Below are positions 36,135-43,625 of a stretch of 64,000 nucleotides of DNA, in pieces (position 1 is the stretch's first letter; each line of letters starts with the position of its first letter). Position numbers and translations under genes: made by a program. This stretch comes from Sphingobium sp. CAP-1 (GTDB lineage: Bacteria > Pseudomonadota > Alphaproteobacteria > Sphingomonadales > Sphingomonadaceae), in assembly GCF_009720145.1 (NCBI RefSeq), contig NZ_CP046254.1, positions 104,215 to 168,214 of the forward strand. The letters run 5' to 3'. The notes beneath the pieces are model-generated. The model had not been told where the DNA came from, did not search any database, and was given only the letters and a program-made list of their open reading frames with translations.

Positions 36135-36179
36135 TTAAGCGCCCGTCCGTTCGCATCGAGCGTTCGCCATGCGTTCTCG

Positions 36180-36217
36180 CTTAGCGTTGTTTAGCGTACT
36201 TTCCACGCTATGCCCTC
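36180..36217 (-). repeat. Right 38-bp terminal repeat of the nested Tn3-family transposon
   Basis: Inverted copy of the left terminus with one mismatch (A instead of G in the run after GTGGAA). Followed directly by the target duplication ATACC at 36218-36222. Confidence 0.9.
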
Positions 36218-37258
36218 ATACCGGCAAGCCAGATCGCCGCAGCCTCCGATCCGGCCGTCTACCGCGACCAGCACGAGCTAGTGCATCGGCGCGAAGCCGC
36301 GACCTCGAACGAGATGTGGCAGGCCGATCATACCGTTCTCGACATTCTCGTGCTCGATGATGCCGGAACCCCGGTGCGTCCTTGGCTGACCGTCATCGTT
36401 GACGATCACAGCCGAGCCATCGCCGGTTACTTCCTCAGCCTCGATGCCCCCAGTGCCCTCAACACGGCGCTCGCCTTGCGGCAGGCGATCTGGCGCAAGC
36501 CCAATCCCGAATGGATCGTCAGCGGCATTCCCGAACAGCTTTACGTCGACAACGGCTCGGATTTCATCTCCGAGCATATCGAGCAGGCGTGCATCGCCCT
36601 CAAAATCCGCCTCATCCATTCGCTGCCGGGGCGTCCTCGCGGGCGCGGCAAGATCGAGCGGCTGTTCCGCACCATCAACGACATGTTCCTGCCCGACCTG
36701 CCCGGCCACCTGATCGCGGGCAAGCCGCTGTCGGCGCCAGTGCTCACGCTCGACGAGCTGCGCGCCCGCTTCGAGGCGTTCGTGTGCGGCGTCTATCATC
36801 GTCGCCCGCATGGCAGCACCGGCGAACCGCCGATCACGCGCTGGCAGAAGGGCGGGTTCCTGCCCGCAATGCCCGACAGCCTTGAACAGCTCGACATGCT
36901 GCTCGTGCACGTGCCCAAGCCCCGTAAAGTGCTGCGCGACGGCATCCGTCTGATGGGCAGGCGCTATGTCGAACCCACGCTCGCGGCCTTCGTCGGCGAG
37001 CAGGTCGAGGCGGTCTATGACCCCCGCGACCTGACCGAGATCCACGTCTACCACCAGGGCCGGTTCGTCTGCCGTGCGCTCAGCTCCGAGCACGCTGGGC
37101 ACCCGTCGTTGCGCGCGATCCAGCGCGCCCGGCGCGGCGCGAAGGAGCGCGACAAGCAGGTGCCTGCCCCCACGGAGACCTTCGATGGCGACCAAGAGGA
37201 TACGGCTTCCCGGCCCACCACCTACCGAGGGCTCCGGCTCTACGCCGCTGACGATTGA
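36218..37258 (+). pseudogene. tniA: TniA transposase, C-terminal part with the DDE core
   Basis: Continuation of the reading frame broken at 32392. The codons ATA CCG GCA after the transposon follow in phase from the upstream part once one ATACC copy and the transposon are removed. It holds the whole integrase core: D in MWQADHTVLD, D in LYVDNGSDFIS, E in RGRGKIERLFR, plus the Mu-C-like C-terminal domain. A GTG at 36281 gives a 325-residue open frame that could be translated on its own, but it lacks the N-terminal DNA-binding domains. Overlaps tniB by 74 bases. Confidence 0.88.
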
Positions 37259-38063
37259 GTTCCTGGTCGAGCAGCCGTTCCTGGCGACCCGCGAACATGC
37301 CCGGTTCGTCGAGTTTGCCGAAGCCTGCGCGCACTACCGCTATATCGGCGTGTGTCATGGCCGGCCGGGCGTCGGAAAGACGCGATCGGCGCGCGAGTTT
37401 TCCAGCTTCCCCGACCTGGGGGAATATGCCGCGCTCCGTCCCATTGCCGCGCTCCTTGGCGAAAAGGTCGCTCGCTGCCGCGCCGTCTTCTACACCGTGT
37501 CGGTCAGCAACACGCCCAAGACGATCGACGCGGTGTTGGGCCTCAACCTCATTAAGCTGGGCTATGCCCGGCTGACGGTCGCGGGCGGCTCGCAGGACGA
37601 AATCACCCATGACGCCGCCCGCATCGCCTGCCCCCTCGTCATCGTCGACGAGGCCGACCGCCTGACCATAAAGTCGCTCGAACATCTCCGCGACATGGCC
37701 GATCGCCACGGCTTCGGGCTGATCCTGATGGGTATGCCGGGCTTGGAGAAGCGCCTCGCCCGCTATGCCCAGCTCTACTCGCGGATCGGCTTCGTCCACG
37801 AGTTCAAACCGCTTACCGAGACCGAAATGCGGCTGCTGCTCGCGACCCACGCCGGCGATTTCGGGATCAGCTTCGACCCGGCCCAACTCGACGCGATCGA
37901 AGCGCAGGCAGCCGTGATCCGCATCACGCGCGGCAACTTCCGGCTCATGGAGCGCCTGTTCGCGCAGATGCGGCGGATCATGACCCTCAACCGCGTCGAG
38001 GAGGTCACCGCTGACATCGTTCAGGCCGCGCGCGATTGCCTCGTCATCGGACCCGGCAACTGA
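37185..38063 (+). CDS. tniB: TniB-type AAA ATPase of the Tn402-like element
   Basis: 292 residues from ATG at 37185 (GGAGA upstream). Walker A HGRPGVGKTRSA, Walker B PLVIVDEADRL, and sensor motif GMPGLEKRLARYAQLYSRIGFVHE (shortened). TniB-like ATPases select the target and deliver it to TniA. Its last codons lie inside the right terminal repeat. Intact, although its partner tniA is broken. Confidence 0.9.
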   Translation: MATKRIRLPGPPPTEGSGSTPLTIEFLVEQPFLATREHARFVEFAEACAHYRYIGVCHGRPGVGKTRSAREFSSFPDLGEYAALRPIAALLGEKVARCRAVFYTVSVSNTPKTIDAVLGLNLIKLGYARLTVAGGSQDEITHDAARIACPLVIVDEADRLTIKSLEHLRDMADRHGFGLILMGMPGLEKRLARYAQLYSRIGFVHEFKPLTETEMRLLLATHAGDFGISFDPAQLDAIEAQAAVIRITRGNFRLMERLFAQMRRIMTLNRVEEVTADIVQAARDCLVIGPGN

Positions 38064-38108
38064 CAAATAGCGCGATCAGAACGCCGCCATTTAGCGCGAG
38101 CGTTTACA
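38062..38108 (-). repeat. Right terminal inverted repeat of the Tn402-like element
   Basis: 47 bases ending GCGCGAGCGTTTACA on the plus strand; complement equals the left repeat with two mismatches. The 269 bases that follow (38109-38377) before the tyrosine recombinase gene hold no gene or repeat that I can recognise. Confidence 0.85.
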
Positions 38109-38377
38109 CAGGATAAGATCCATACCGTTTCCGGAACCACTTTCTTGTTTCCTCTTCGAAATTGGACTGTGCTGATGAGTTTGAGCGATGGTGGCTTCGC
38201 TCATACACTACGCGCTACCAGGCCCCTGCCCGTTTCTTAGGCTTAACGTTGTAGCTCAAGACCCCGGGGGCTCAGCCTCCCTTCTCCGGTTCTTGCCGCT
38301 GCGCAAATCCCTCGATCTACCTGCCGCCGTCGTGTGGTCGCACGGCATCATCCAAAGACCTATTTAGGCCGTCATGA

Positions 38378-39616
38378 CTAGCCAATCTTCGCCATAAGGC
38401 GCCCCGCCGCCCCCTGCTCTGCCGCGAGATTGCGATTATAAGCGAGCGGCATCCGCGGCGACTTCCACCGCAGCGCGTCCATGATGCCGGCCAAATCCTC
38501 CCCGCTGGCGAACAGGTCCTGATTGAGCCCGATCCGCGTCGAGTGCGCACTGATCCCCTTCAGCAACCGCGCCAGATCGTCCGCCGTCAAATCGGGCAGC
38601 GCGCCACGGTCGAACGCGCGGCCGATGATCGACCGAAAGATTGGTCCGATCGAGCCCGGGTGCAGCGCCACGGTGCCGATGTCATATTCGACGCGCGCCT
38701 TCACCGCCGGCTTGGACAGCGTCTTGCGCAGATCCCACGTCTCCCGGCCCGAGATGCTGTCGATCGGCCGACCGCGCACGGCTGCCCGCGCCTTGTAGCG
38801 CCGCACCTGCACCCGCCGGAACAGCGGCCCTGTCGTGATCCCCGCCGCTTCGGTCCACGCCGCGATCGCCGCGACGGTGCGCGGGCTGAGGTAGGCGGTC
38901 GCCCCCTCCCCGTCTTGATCGCCCTTATGACGCAGAATCTGCAGCAGCCGCGCTTCGGGATCGATCGCCTCCTCAATATGCTCAATGGCGACCGCCACCA
39001 GTTCGGAGGCGCGCAGCCCGGTGTCATAAGCGGCCGATAGCAGCGCCCGATCACGCAGCCCCGGCAGATCCTCGCCACAACTCTCGAGCAGCGCGCGGAT
39101 GTTGAGCCCCCGCGCCTTGTCGCGCTCGACGTCGCGCACCGGGCCCTTGAACCGCAGCGGCCGCGCCTGCTTCTGCGCAGCCCCCTTCTCGCGGCGCACC
39201 GTCTGGAGCCGCAGCTTCACCAGCGGCGCCGGCGTCGGATCCTTGAGCTCGAGCAGCTGGTGGATCTTGGCGATCGACGCCTTGTAGCGGGATAGCGAGG
39301 CCGGCCGGCTCCCCTTCCCGGCCCGCGCGTCGAGATAATCGGCCACGGTCTCGGGCGTGGCCGGCAGCGCGATCCGGTTGTTGCGCCTACACCACGCATC
39401 GAACGCCTCGACGTCGGACTTGAGCGCACGGATGCTATGGGGCGATGAAGCGGCCTGATAGGCGGCGATCAGGCCCTCGTTGACGGTGATGCGCTCGCCG
39501 GCGCGCATCTGCACGATCGTCCACGCAAGGTCGGCCGGCGCCCTGACGGCCGGCAGGACAGCCTCAGGCGGCGCTACGGGGATTTCTGGCCCTTCCCGGG
39601 CGGTTTCGGTGCTCAC
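38378..39616 (-). CDS. Tyrosine-type site-specific recombinase
   Basis: 412 residues: N-terminal SAM-like core-binding domain (about 40-150) and C-terminal catalytic domain with R in DTGLRASELV, H-x-x-R in SAHSTRIGLNQDL, W/H in MDALRWKSP and a tyrosine in LAYNRNLAA. The layout resembles plasmid or phage-type integrases, for example multimer resolution or integration of the plasmid. It is the gene next to the right end of the Tn402-like transposon and divergent from the DUF1612-like gene. Confidence 0.88.
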   Translation of the reverse strand: MSTETAREGPEIPVAPPEAVLPAVRAPADLAWTIVQMRAGERITVNEGLIAAYQAASSPHSIRALKSDVEAFDAWCRRNNRIALPATPETVADYLDARAGKGSRPASLSRYKASIAKIHQLLELKDPTPAPLVKLRLQTVRREKGAAQKQARPLRFKGPVRDVERDKARGLNIRALLESCGEDLPGLRDRALLSAAYDTGLRASELVAVAIEHIEEAIDPEARLLQILRHKGDQDGEGATAYLSPRTVAAIAAWTEAAGITTGPLFRRVQVRRYKARAAVRGRPIDSISGRETWDLRKTLSKPAVKARVEYDIGTVALHPGSIGPIFRSIIGRAFDRGALPDLTADDLARLLKGISAHSTRIGLNQDLFASGEDLAGIMDALRWKSPRMPLAYNRNLAAEQGAAGRLMAKIG

Positions 39617-39678
39617 GACGCGCCTCGCTCCTCAGCCGCGCTTGTAGCCCACCTTATAAAGAACGGTCAAATCTGCTT

Positions 39679-39702
39679 ATGTGATAACTGCAATTATCAC
39701 AT
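39679..39702. promoter_or_regulatory. Perfect palindrome between divergent recombinase and DUF1612-like genes
   Basis: Nine-base arms ATGTGATAA and TTATCACAT around CTGCAA, perfect over 24 bases. It lies in the 146-base divergent intergenic region and is a strong operator candidate for a plasmid-borne regulator; the nearby DUF1612-like protein with a helix-turn-helix is one candidate. A looser relative of this motif is at 42521-42543. Confidence 0.55.
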
Positions 39703-39762
39703 GTTCATTCACCAACCATCCGAGCAGTTGTGCAGTGTTTTTGCATTCACTACACATTCGGT

Positions 39763-40965
39763 ATGGAGCGCTTCCATCCCCTCGCCGCTGACAGCGACGC
39801 CCCACCCGAAGAGCTGTCGCTCGCGCAAGGCGAATGCGCACTGGCGCTCGGCCGGCTCGACGGGCTCCTCGCCGGCCTCACCGATACCGAAAAGCGGCTG
39901 TTCTGCGTAGGGCTGCTGCGCGAGGTGCTGCTCTCGGCCTTGGCGCAGGCGGGATTTGCTGACGCCGAACACCAGTTCAACGCCTGGTTCGCCGGGCTCG
40001 ATCGCGGCCCCCAAGAGACGCCCCTCACCGCCTGCTCCGCCTATGCCGTGGTCCGCGCCCTGCTGGGCGATCTCAGCCATCATCCGTGGGAACCGCTCGC
40101 CGACGCCGCGCAGACCATCGCTCTGGCCGCTCGCTTCGGGGCCGACCGCCCGATGCAAACCGAAGATGCGCTGGCGGACGACGCGATCGGCAGAGCGCTC
40201 ACGCTGATGGAACAGGCCGGCGCGGATGACGAGCCCCCCCTGCCCTTCGCGGGTCTGGCGCGCCTCTACGGGCTGCTGCGCGCCGATCCGCTGTTCGCGC
40301 CGCTGGAACGCACCGTGCACATCCGTTCGCTTGGAAACCGCACGGTGGCGATCGAGCAGGCCGCCCCGCGCACCCCGCTCTGGGCGGTCGATGCCTCGCT
40401 GGGGCGGCGGCTGACCGCGTGCGGTGCGTGGCAGCTTGCCCTCCCCTGCCCCGGCGCGGTGACCGCCGAAACGCTTCAACCGCAGCTCTGGCCGGGCGAA
40501 CGCGCCCTTGTCTCAGCGCGAACTCTCCACGCCAGCGCTACCCGGCTTGCAGAGCTGGTCGCGGAAGCGCGACGGCGCGCGGCGCTGATGCGCGAGCATC
40601 TGGGGCACCTGCGCTCGAGCGCGCGGGCACCGCAGGTGTGGATCCTGCTCGCTGGTTTTGCGCCGCTCGGGCTCGATCAGATGACCTCGGCGTGCGGGAT
40701 CAGCCGGCGCGGCACCTATGCGATCGGCGACGCGCTAGTCGCAGCGGGCATCGCGCGGCGCGTGAGCATCAAGGGCAAGGTTCTGCTGGTAGCCGAAGCG
40801 CCGCGAAGGGATCTCTTGTCGGCACCCCTGGACCACGCTCTCGCGCTCCCCCATCCGGCGCTCGCCGAGTTCGACGCGGCGATGGGTGAGATCGACCGGC
40901 TGCTCGCCGGCAGTTCTGGCCATCCTGACGCCGCCTCGCGAGCATTAGGCGTGTATGAAAAATGA
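39763..40965 (+). CDS. DUF1612-like / helix-turn-helix plasmid protein
   Basis: 400 residues from ATG at 39763. The overall pattern resembles the RHE_PE00001/DUF1612 proteins on rhizobial and sphingomonad plasmids, with a predicted C-terminal helix-turn-helix (DQMTSACGISRRGTYAIGDAL, then VAAGIARRVSIKGKVLLV). Function is unknown; DNA binding is inferred from that segment. It is just upstream of the RES/Xre toxin-antitoxin pair and reads in the same direction. The family assignment is from memory of sequence style and should be treated as tentative. Confidence 0.6.
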   Translation: MERFHPLAADSDAPPEELSLAQGECALALGRLDGLLAGLTDTEKRLFCVGLLREVLLSALAQAGFADAEHQFNAWFAGLDRGPQETPLTACSAYAVVRALLGDLSHHPWEPLADAAQTIALAARFGADRPMQTEDALADDAIGRALTLMEQAGADDEPPLPFAGLARLYGLLRADPLFAPLERTVHIRSLGNRTVAIEQAAPRTPLWAVDASLGRRLTACGAWQLALPCPGAVTAETLQPQLWPGERALVSARTLHASATRLAELVAEARRRAALMREHLGHLRSSARAPQVWILLAGFAPLGLDQMTSACGISRRGTYAIGDALVAAGIARRVSIKGKVLLVAEAPRRDLLSAPLDHALALPHPALAEFDAAMGEIDRLLAGSSGHPDAASRALGVYEK

Positions 40966-40972
40966 TCTCCTC

Positions 40973-41001
40973 TTGACGGTATGTACAGATATCATACATA
41001 G
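40973..41001 (+). promoter_or_regulatory. Promoter with overlapping dyad in front of the toxin-antitoxin operon
   Basis: -35 TTGACG (40973-40978) and -10 TACATA (40995-41000) with 16 bases between them. The spacer holds the dyad TATGTA...TACATA (about 40980-41000), so a repressor bound there would block RNA polymerase. This is the usual arrangement for autoregulated antitoxin operons. GAAGGAG follows at 41012 before the antitoxin start. Confidence 0.55.
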
Positions 41002-41024
41002 ACAGAGAAAGAAGGAGATGGCCA

Positions 41025-41423
41025 ATGGCCACAGCTGCCCATTCCGGCGTCCCCGCCAAAGCGCCTAGCCGCAAGGATCTGAGCGGTCCGGCGCTGCGCA
41101 CCTTTTTCCGCATTGCCGACGCCTGGGGCCTTAAGGAAGCCGAGCAGATGAAGCTTCTGGGACTCGACAGCCGCTCGACCTTCCAGACCTGGAAGCGCGG
41201 CGCCGTCGCGGCGATTCCCAAGGATGCGCTGGAGCGCATCTCCTATGTCATGGGGATCTACAAGGGGTTGAAGATGCTCCTGCCCCGTACCGCGAACGAA
41301 TGGGTACGCAAACCCAATGAGGCGCCGCTGTTCGCCGGACGCCCGGCGATCGAGCGGATGGCCTCGGGCAATGTCGCCGATCTCTACGTGGTGCGCCAAT
41401 ATATCGACGCGCAGCGCGGCTGA
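41025..41423 (+). CDS. Antitoxin, Xre/MbcA/ParS family (DUF2384)
   Basis: 132 residues: N-terminal Xre-like helix-turn-helix (ADAWGLKEAEQMKLLGLDSR, shortened) and a C-terminal DUF2384 toxin-binding domain ending FAGRPAIERMASGNVADLYVVRQYIDAQRG. It should neutralise the downstream RES-domain toxin and repress the operon through the upstream dyad. Stop and toxin start share one base (TGATG). Good ribosome site AAGGAG. Confidence 0.88.
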   Translation: MATAAHSGVPAKAPSRKDLSGPALRTFFRIADAWGLKEAEQMKLLGLDSRSTFQTWKRGAVAAIPKDALERISYVMGIYKGLKMLLPRTANEWVRKPNEAPLFAGRPAIERMASGNVADLYVVRQYIDAQRG

Positions 41424-42106
41424 TGGATGCCCTTACGACGACTCAAGTGCGGTGGCAGCCGTGCTATCGGATCGTCGCAAGCCGGTTCCCGCCCATATCG
41501 CTGTTTGAAGACGTCGCGGATCCGGCCGATTTAGAAGCGGTTTATGCAATCGAGGCGATGACCAACGACCGGCTTCGCGACGAGGTCGGGGACCTCGCGC
41601 TCGTCCCACCGGAGGACCGCGTATCAGGACCCGGGACGTCGGCGATCATGGCAGCGTTCACCCACCTAAATCCAGATGGCAGCCGATTCTGTGACGGCAG
41701 TTTCGGGTTGTTCTATGCTGCCAACACCATCGAGACTGCGGTTGCCGAGACGAGCCATCACCGAACCCGCTTCATGGTGTACACCCACGAACCGGCGCAG
41801 GAACTCGACATGCGCGTCTACGCGGTCGACTTGGACGCCATGCTCCACGATATTCGCGGCCTGCGGGATGAACGCCCTGCCCTCTACGCCCCGGACAGCT
41901 ATGCCGCCGGCCAGGCGCTTGGCCGACACCTGCGTGAGCAAGGTTCGGATGGCATCGTATACCAAAGCGTGCGCGACGCCGACGGCGAGTGCGCCGCGGT
42001 GTTCCGCCCTCGCCTACTCGCCAACTGCCGACAGGAGCGGCACCTGTGCTACGTTTGGGATGGCCGGGCGATTGTCACCGTCTACGAGAAGAAGACATTC
42101 GCCTAA
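41423..42106 (+). CDS. RES-domain toxin
   Basis: 227 residues of the RES family (MbcT, ParT, Res). The family's conserved Arg is in CYRIVASRFPP, the Glu in IETAVAETSHH and the Ser/Phe region in the C-terminal half (QGSDGIVYQSVRDADGECAAVF, shortened). RES toxins degrade NAD or ADP-ribosylate target proteins. With the DUF2384 antitoxin it forms a plasmid-stabilising toxin-antitoxin module next to the partition genes. Confidence 0.9.
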   Translation: MDALTTTQVRWQPCYRIVASRFPPISLFEDVADPADLEAVYAIEAMTNDRLRDEVGDLALVPPEDRVSGPGTSAIMAAFTHLNPDGSRFCDGSFGLFYAANTIETAVAETSHHRTRFMVYTHEPAQELDMRVYAVDLDAMLHDIRGLRDERPALYAPDSYAAGQALGRHLREQGSDGIVYQSVRDADGECAAVFRPRLLANCRQERHLCYVWDGRAIVTVYEKKTFA

Positions 42107-42150
42107 AGGTCCTGCGGACAAGCTAGCCTTTCGGCCTCGAGTGACGCCTG

Positions 42151-42522
42151 TCAGGAATAGACCCCGGCAGCCATACGATCGAGATCTTCCATGACGATAT
42201 CGATATCGCCATTCGCAACCAATTCCGCCGCCGTTTTCCCAACTCCAGAAAGGGGTTGATGCTTGAACCAGATAACCGCCTTGCCTTCTTCGCCTGCAAG
42301 TTCTGCCGCTCGCGTTATAACTCGGGCTATTTCCTCCAGTTTAATCTGCACGGTCGGGGCGGAGGGATACAGAGTCATAGCCTTACGATCCAGGCGAGCA
42401 ACGCGAGCCAAATGCGCCATGGAGAAGCGCAGGCGCTCCGCCAGACGACGGGGGGCGATGATCTCATTCTCGCGAATGTCATCCTGGAAGGCTGCAGTCA
42501 TTGGGCAGTCCATATTCAACAT
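42151..42522 (-). CDS. Orphan Xre/MbcA-type antitoxin-like protein (DUF2384)
   Basis: Up to 123 residues. Helix-turn-helix (PRRLAERLRFSMAHLARVAR) followed by a DUF2384 toxin-binding tail with WFKHQPLSGVGKTAAEL and the ending MEDLDRMAAGVYS, typical of MbcA/ParS antitoxins. No toxin gene is adjacent in the same operon; it converges on the RES toxin. Starts at 42522 or 42501. A dyad (42521-42543) overlaps or abuts the start. Confidence 0.7.
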   Translation of the reverse strand: MLNMDCPMTAAFQDDIRENEIIAPRRLAERLRFSMAHLARVARLDRKAMTLYPSAPTVQIKLEEIARVITRAAELAGEEGKAVIWFKHQPLSGVGKTAAELVANGDIDIVMEDLDRMAAGVYS

Positions 42523-42543
42523 GTGAAGACAAAACTCTCACAT
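42521..42543. promoter_or_regulatory. Dyad at the start of the orphan antitoxin gene
   Basis: ATGTGA and TCACAT arms, 23 bases in total, with only the six-base outer arms perfect. It lies at the start of the orphan antitoxin gene on the opposite strand and shares its outer arms with the perfect palindrome at 39679-39702. Autoregulation is the likely purpose. Confidence 0.4.
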
Positions 42544-42681
42544 CTCAGAACCGCTGAAGATTGTCCTAGCTCCAATGCTGATCGAGCAGGGTTTTCAACG
42601 CGGCCTCCGCTTCAGCCCGCGTACCACCGGCCTGCGGAAGCAGGGTGAGCTTGAGACCCTTACGATCCACCGCCTCCACTT

Positions 42682-43581
42682 TCAGCAGTGGTTTCCCTCC
42701 TTCGGACACAATCGTTTCTGGCTTTCCTGACTTCTTGGGGAACCTGACCTCTTGGGGGGATCGGCGGCCAAAGCGAGCGCGCGGATGACGTCAGGAACCG
42801 GCATCGGCACCCCGCGATTGGCCTGCGCCTCCGCGAGCCGCGTCGCCTCAGTAAATACACGCTGGCGCCGGTCTTCCGGTTTCAAAAGCGGCTTGATCGC
42901 GGTGACATGCTTGATTCTGAGATCCTGCGGGAGGGCGAAGGCGGCCATCAGTTCCGCCGGCAGCCGGGCAAGGTCGAGATAGCGGCTAAGCCAGCTTTCC
43001 GTCACATTGATTCGCTCGGCCATGACCTTCTGGCGCCCCTCATAATAGGCGTCGAGGGCGCGCAAATAGTCGCGCGCACGTTCCAGGTCAGTAAGATCAT
43101 CGCGCGCCCGGTTCTCGAGGTCAGCAAGCCGGAACGCCTCCTCGTCCGTCAAGCTACGGATATCGACGAGGAAGCGGAAATCCGGATAGTTATGGGCGCG
43201 AAGCCAGCTGATCGTCCAATGCCTGCGCGCGCCGCAGATCACCTCGAAATCGAAAGCAGGATCGTCCTTCACCCGCCGGACGATGGCGGGCATTTCCTGT
43301 TTTCCCTGCGCTTTAATGCTCTCGATGAGATCGGCGCACCGCTCCTCGTTAAGCAGCGCATATTCGCGGTTGTGCCCGGCCCACATCCGGCAACGTGCCG
43401 GATCAACGAGTTCATGGGTGCGTGAGACGACACTGCCCGTCGCTAATTCGGCAAGTCGGCTTTCTCGACCCGCCAGGACGCTCGCACCGATGCCAGGGCG
43501 CCGCGCCGCTGGGGCTTGCGCCCCCGGGTCGATTCCGGCGACCAGATCAGCCGCGAAGTTGGCGTTTTTCTTGCTCATCAT
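42682..43581 (-). CDS. parB: ParB-family plasmid partition protein, apparent C-terminal frameshift
   Basis: 299 residues as read: ParB/RepB N-terminal domain (ELVDPARCRMWAGHNR, ICGARRHWTISWLRAH), central helix-turn-helix (RINVTESWLSRYLDLA) and an early stop. In the next frame the expected tail continues (PKKSGKPETIVSEGG to LLDQHWS, stop at 42566-42568). One extra base in the run of six G (42754-42759, C on the coding strand) would join them into a 338-residue protein, normal for the family. So it is either a sequencing error or a real loss of the C-terminal dimerisation domain. Confidence 0.85.
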   Translation of the reverse strand: MMSKKNANFAADLVAGIDPGAQAPAARRPGIGASVLAGRESRLAELATGSVVSRTHELVDPARCRMWAGHNREYALLNEERCADLIESIKAQGKQEMPAIVRRVKDDPAFDFEVICGARRHWTISWLRAHNYPDFRFLVDIRSLTDEEAFRLADLENRARDDLTDLERARDYLRALDAYYEGRQKVMAERINVTESWLSRYLDLARLPAELMAAFALPQDLRIKHVTAIKPLLKPEDRRQRVFTEATRLAEAQANRGVPMPVPDVIRALALAADPPKRSGSPRSQESQKRLCPKEGNHC

Positions 43582-43598
43582 CCACCCCTTCTACCCGG

Positions 43599-43616
43599 AA
43601 TTGCACCGGTGCAATT
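43599..43616. promoter_or_regulatory. parS-like perfect palindrome between parA and parB
   Basis: AATTGCACCGGTGCAATT, an 18-base perfect palindrome in the 44-base gap between parA and parB. A 20-base version is found upstream of parA at 44999-45018. Two copies flanking parA are good candidates for the centromere sites bound by ParB, or for an operator of the par operon. Confidence 0.65.
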
Positions 43617-43625
43617 TTGCTCGCA

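Larger units (their letters stand above)
32397..36217. mobile_element. Complete Tn3-family transposon inserted in tniA
   Basis: 3821-bp element with 38-base terminal repeats (32397-32434 and 36180-36217) reading GAGGGCATAGCGTGGAA from the outer end and closing with ACAACGCTAAG; they differ at one base. It is flanked by a perfect 5-base target duplication ATACC (32392-32396 and 36218-36222), as expected for Tn3-family transposition. It encodes only tnpA and tnpR, divergent from a res site, with no passenger genes, so it is a minimal (cryptic) transposon. Intact ends, genes and duplication point to a fairly recent insertion. Confidence 0.93.
31210..38108. mobile_element. Tn402-like transposon (tniR-tniA-tniB), interrupted by a Tn3-family transposon
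   Basis: Bounded by 47-base inverted repeats (31210-31256 and 38062-38108) that begin TGTAAACGCTCGCGCTAA and differ at only two positions. Inside are a serine resolvase, a DDE transposase of the TniA/Mu-C type and a TniB AAA ATPase; tniQ is missing. Each terminal repeat contains two GCGCTA-type boxes about 22 bases apart, likely transposase sites. No target duplication is evident (left flank AACGG, right flank CAGGA). Without the nested 3.8-kb Tn3 insertion, the element would be about 3.07 kb. Confidence 0.85.

Noticed and set aside
42754..42759. Programmed ribosomal frameshift in parB
   Set aside because: A slippery C run is present, but no stimulating hairpin is evident and a similar one-base loss in the helicase gene suggests sequencing error or mutation instead.
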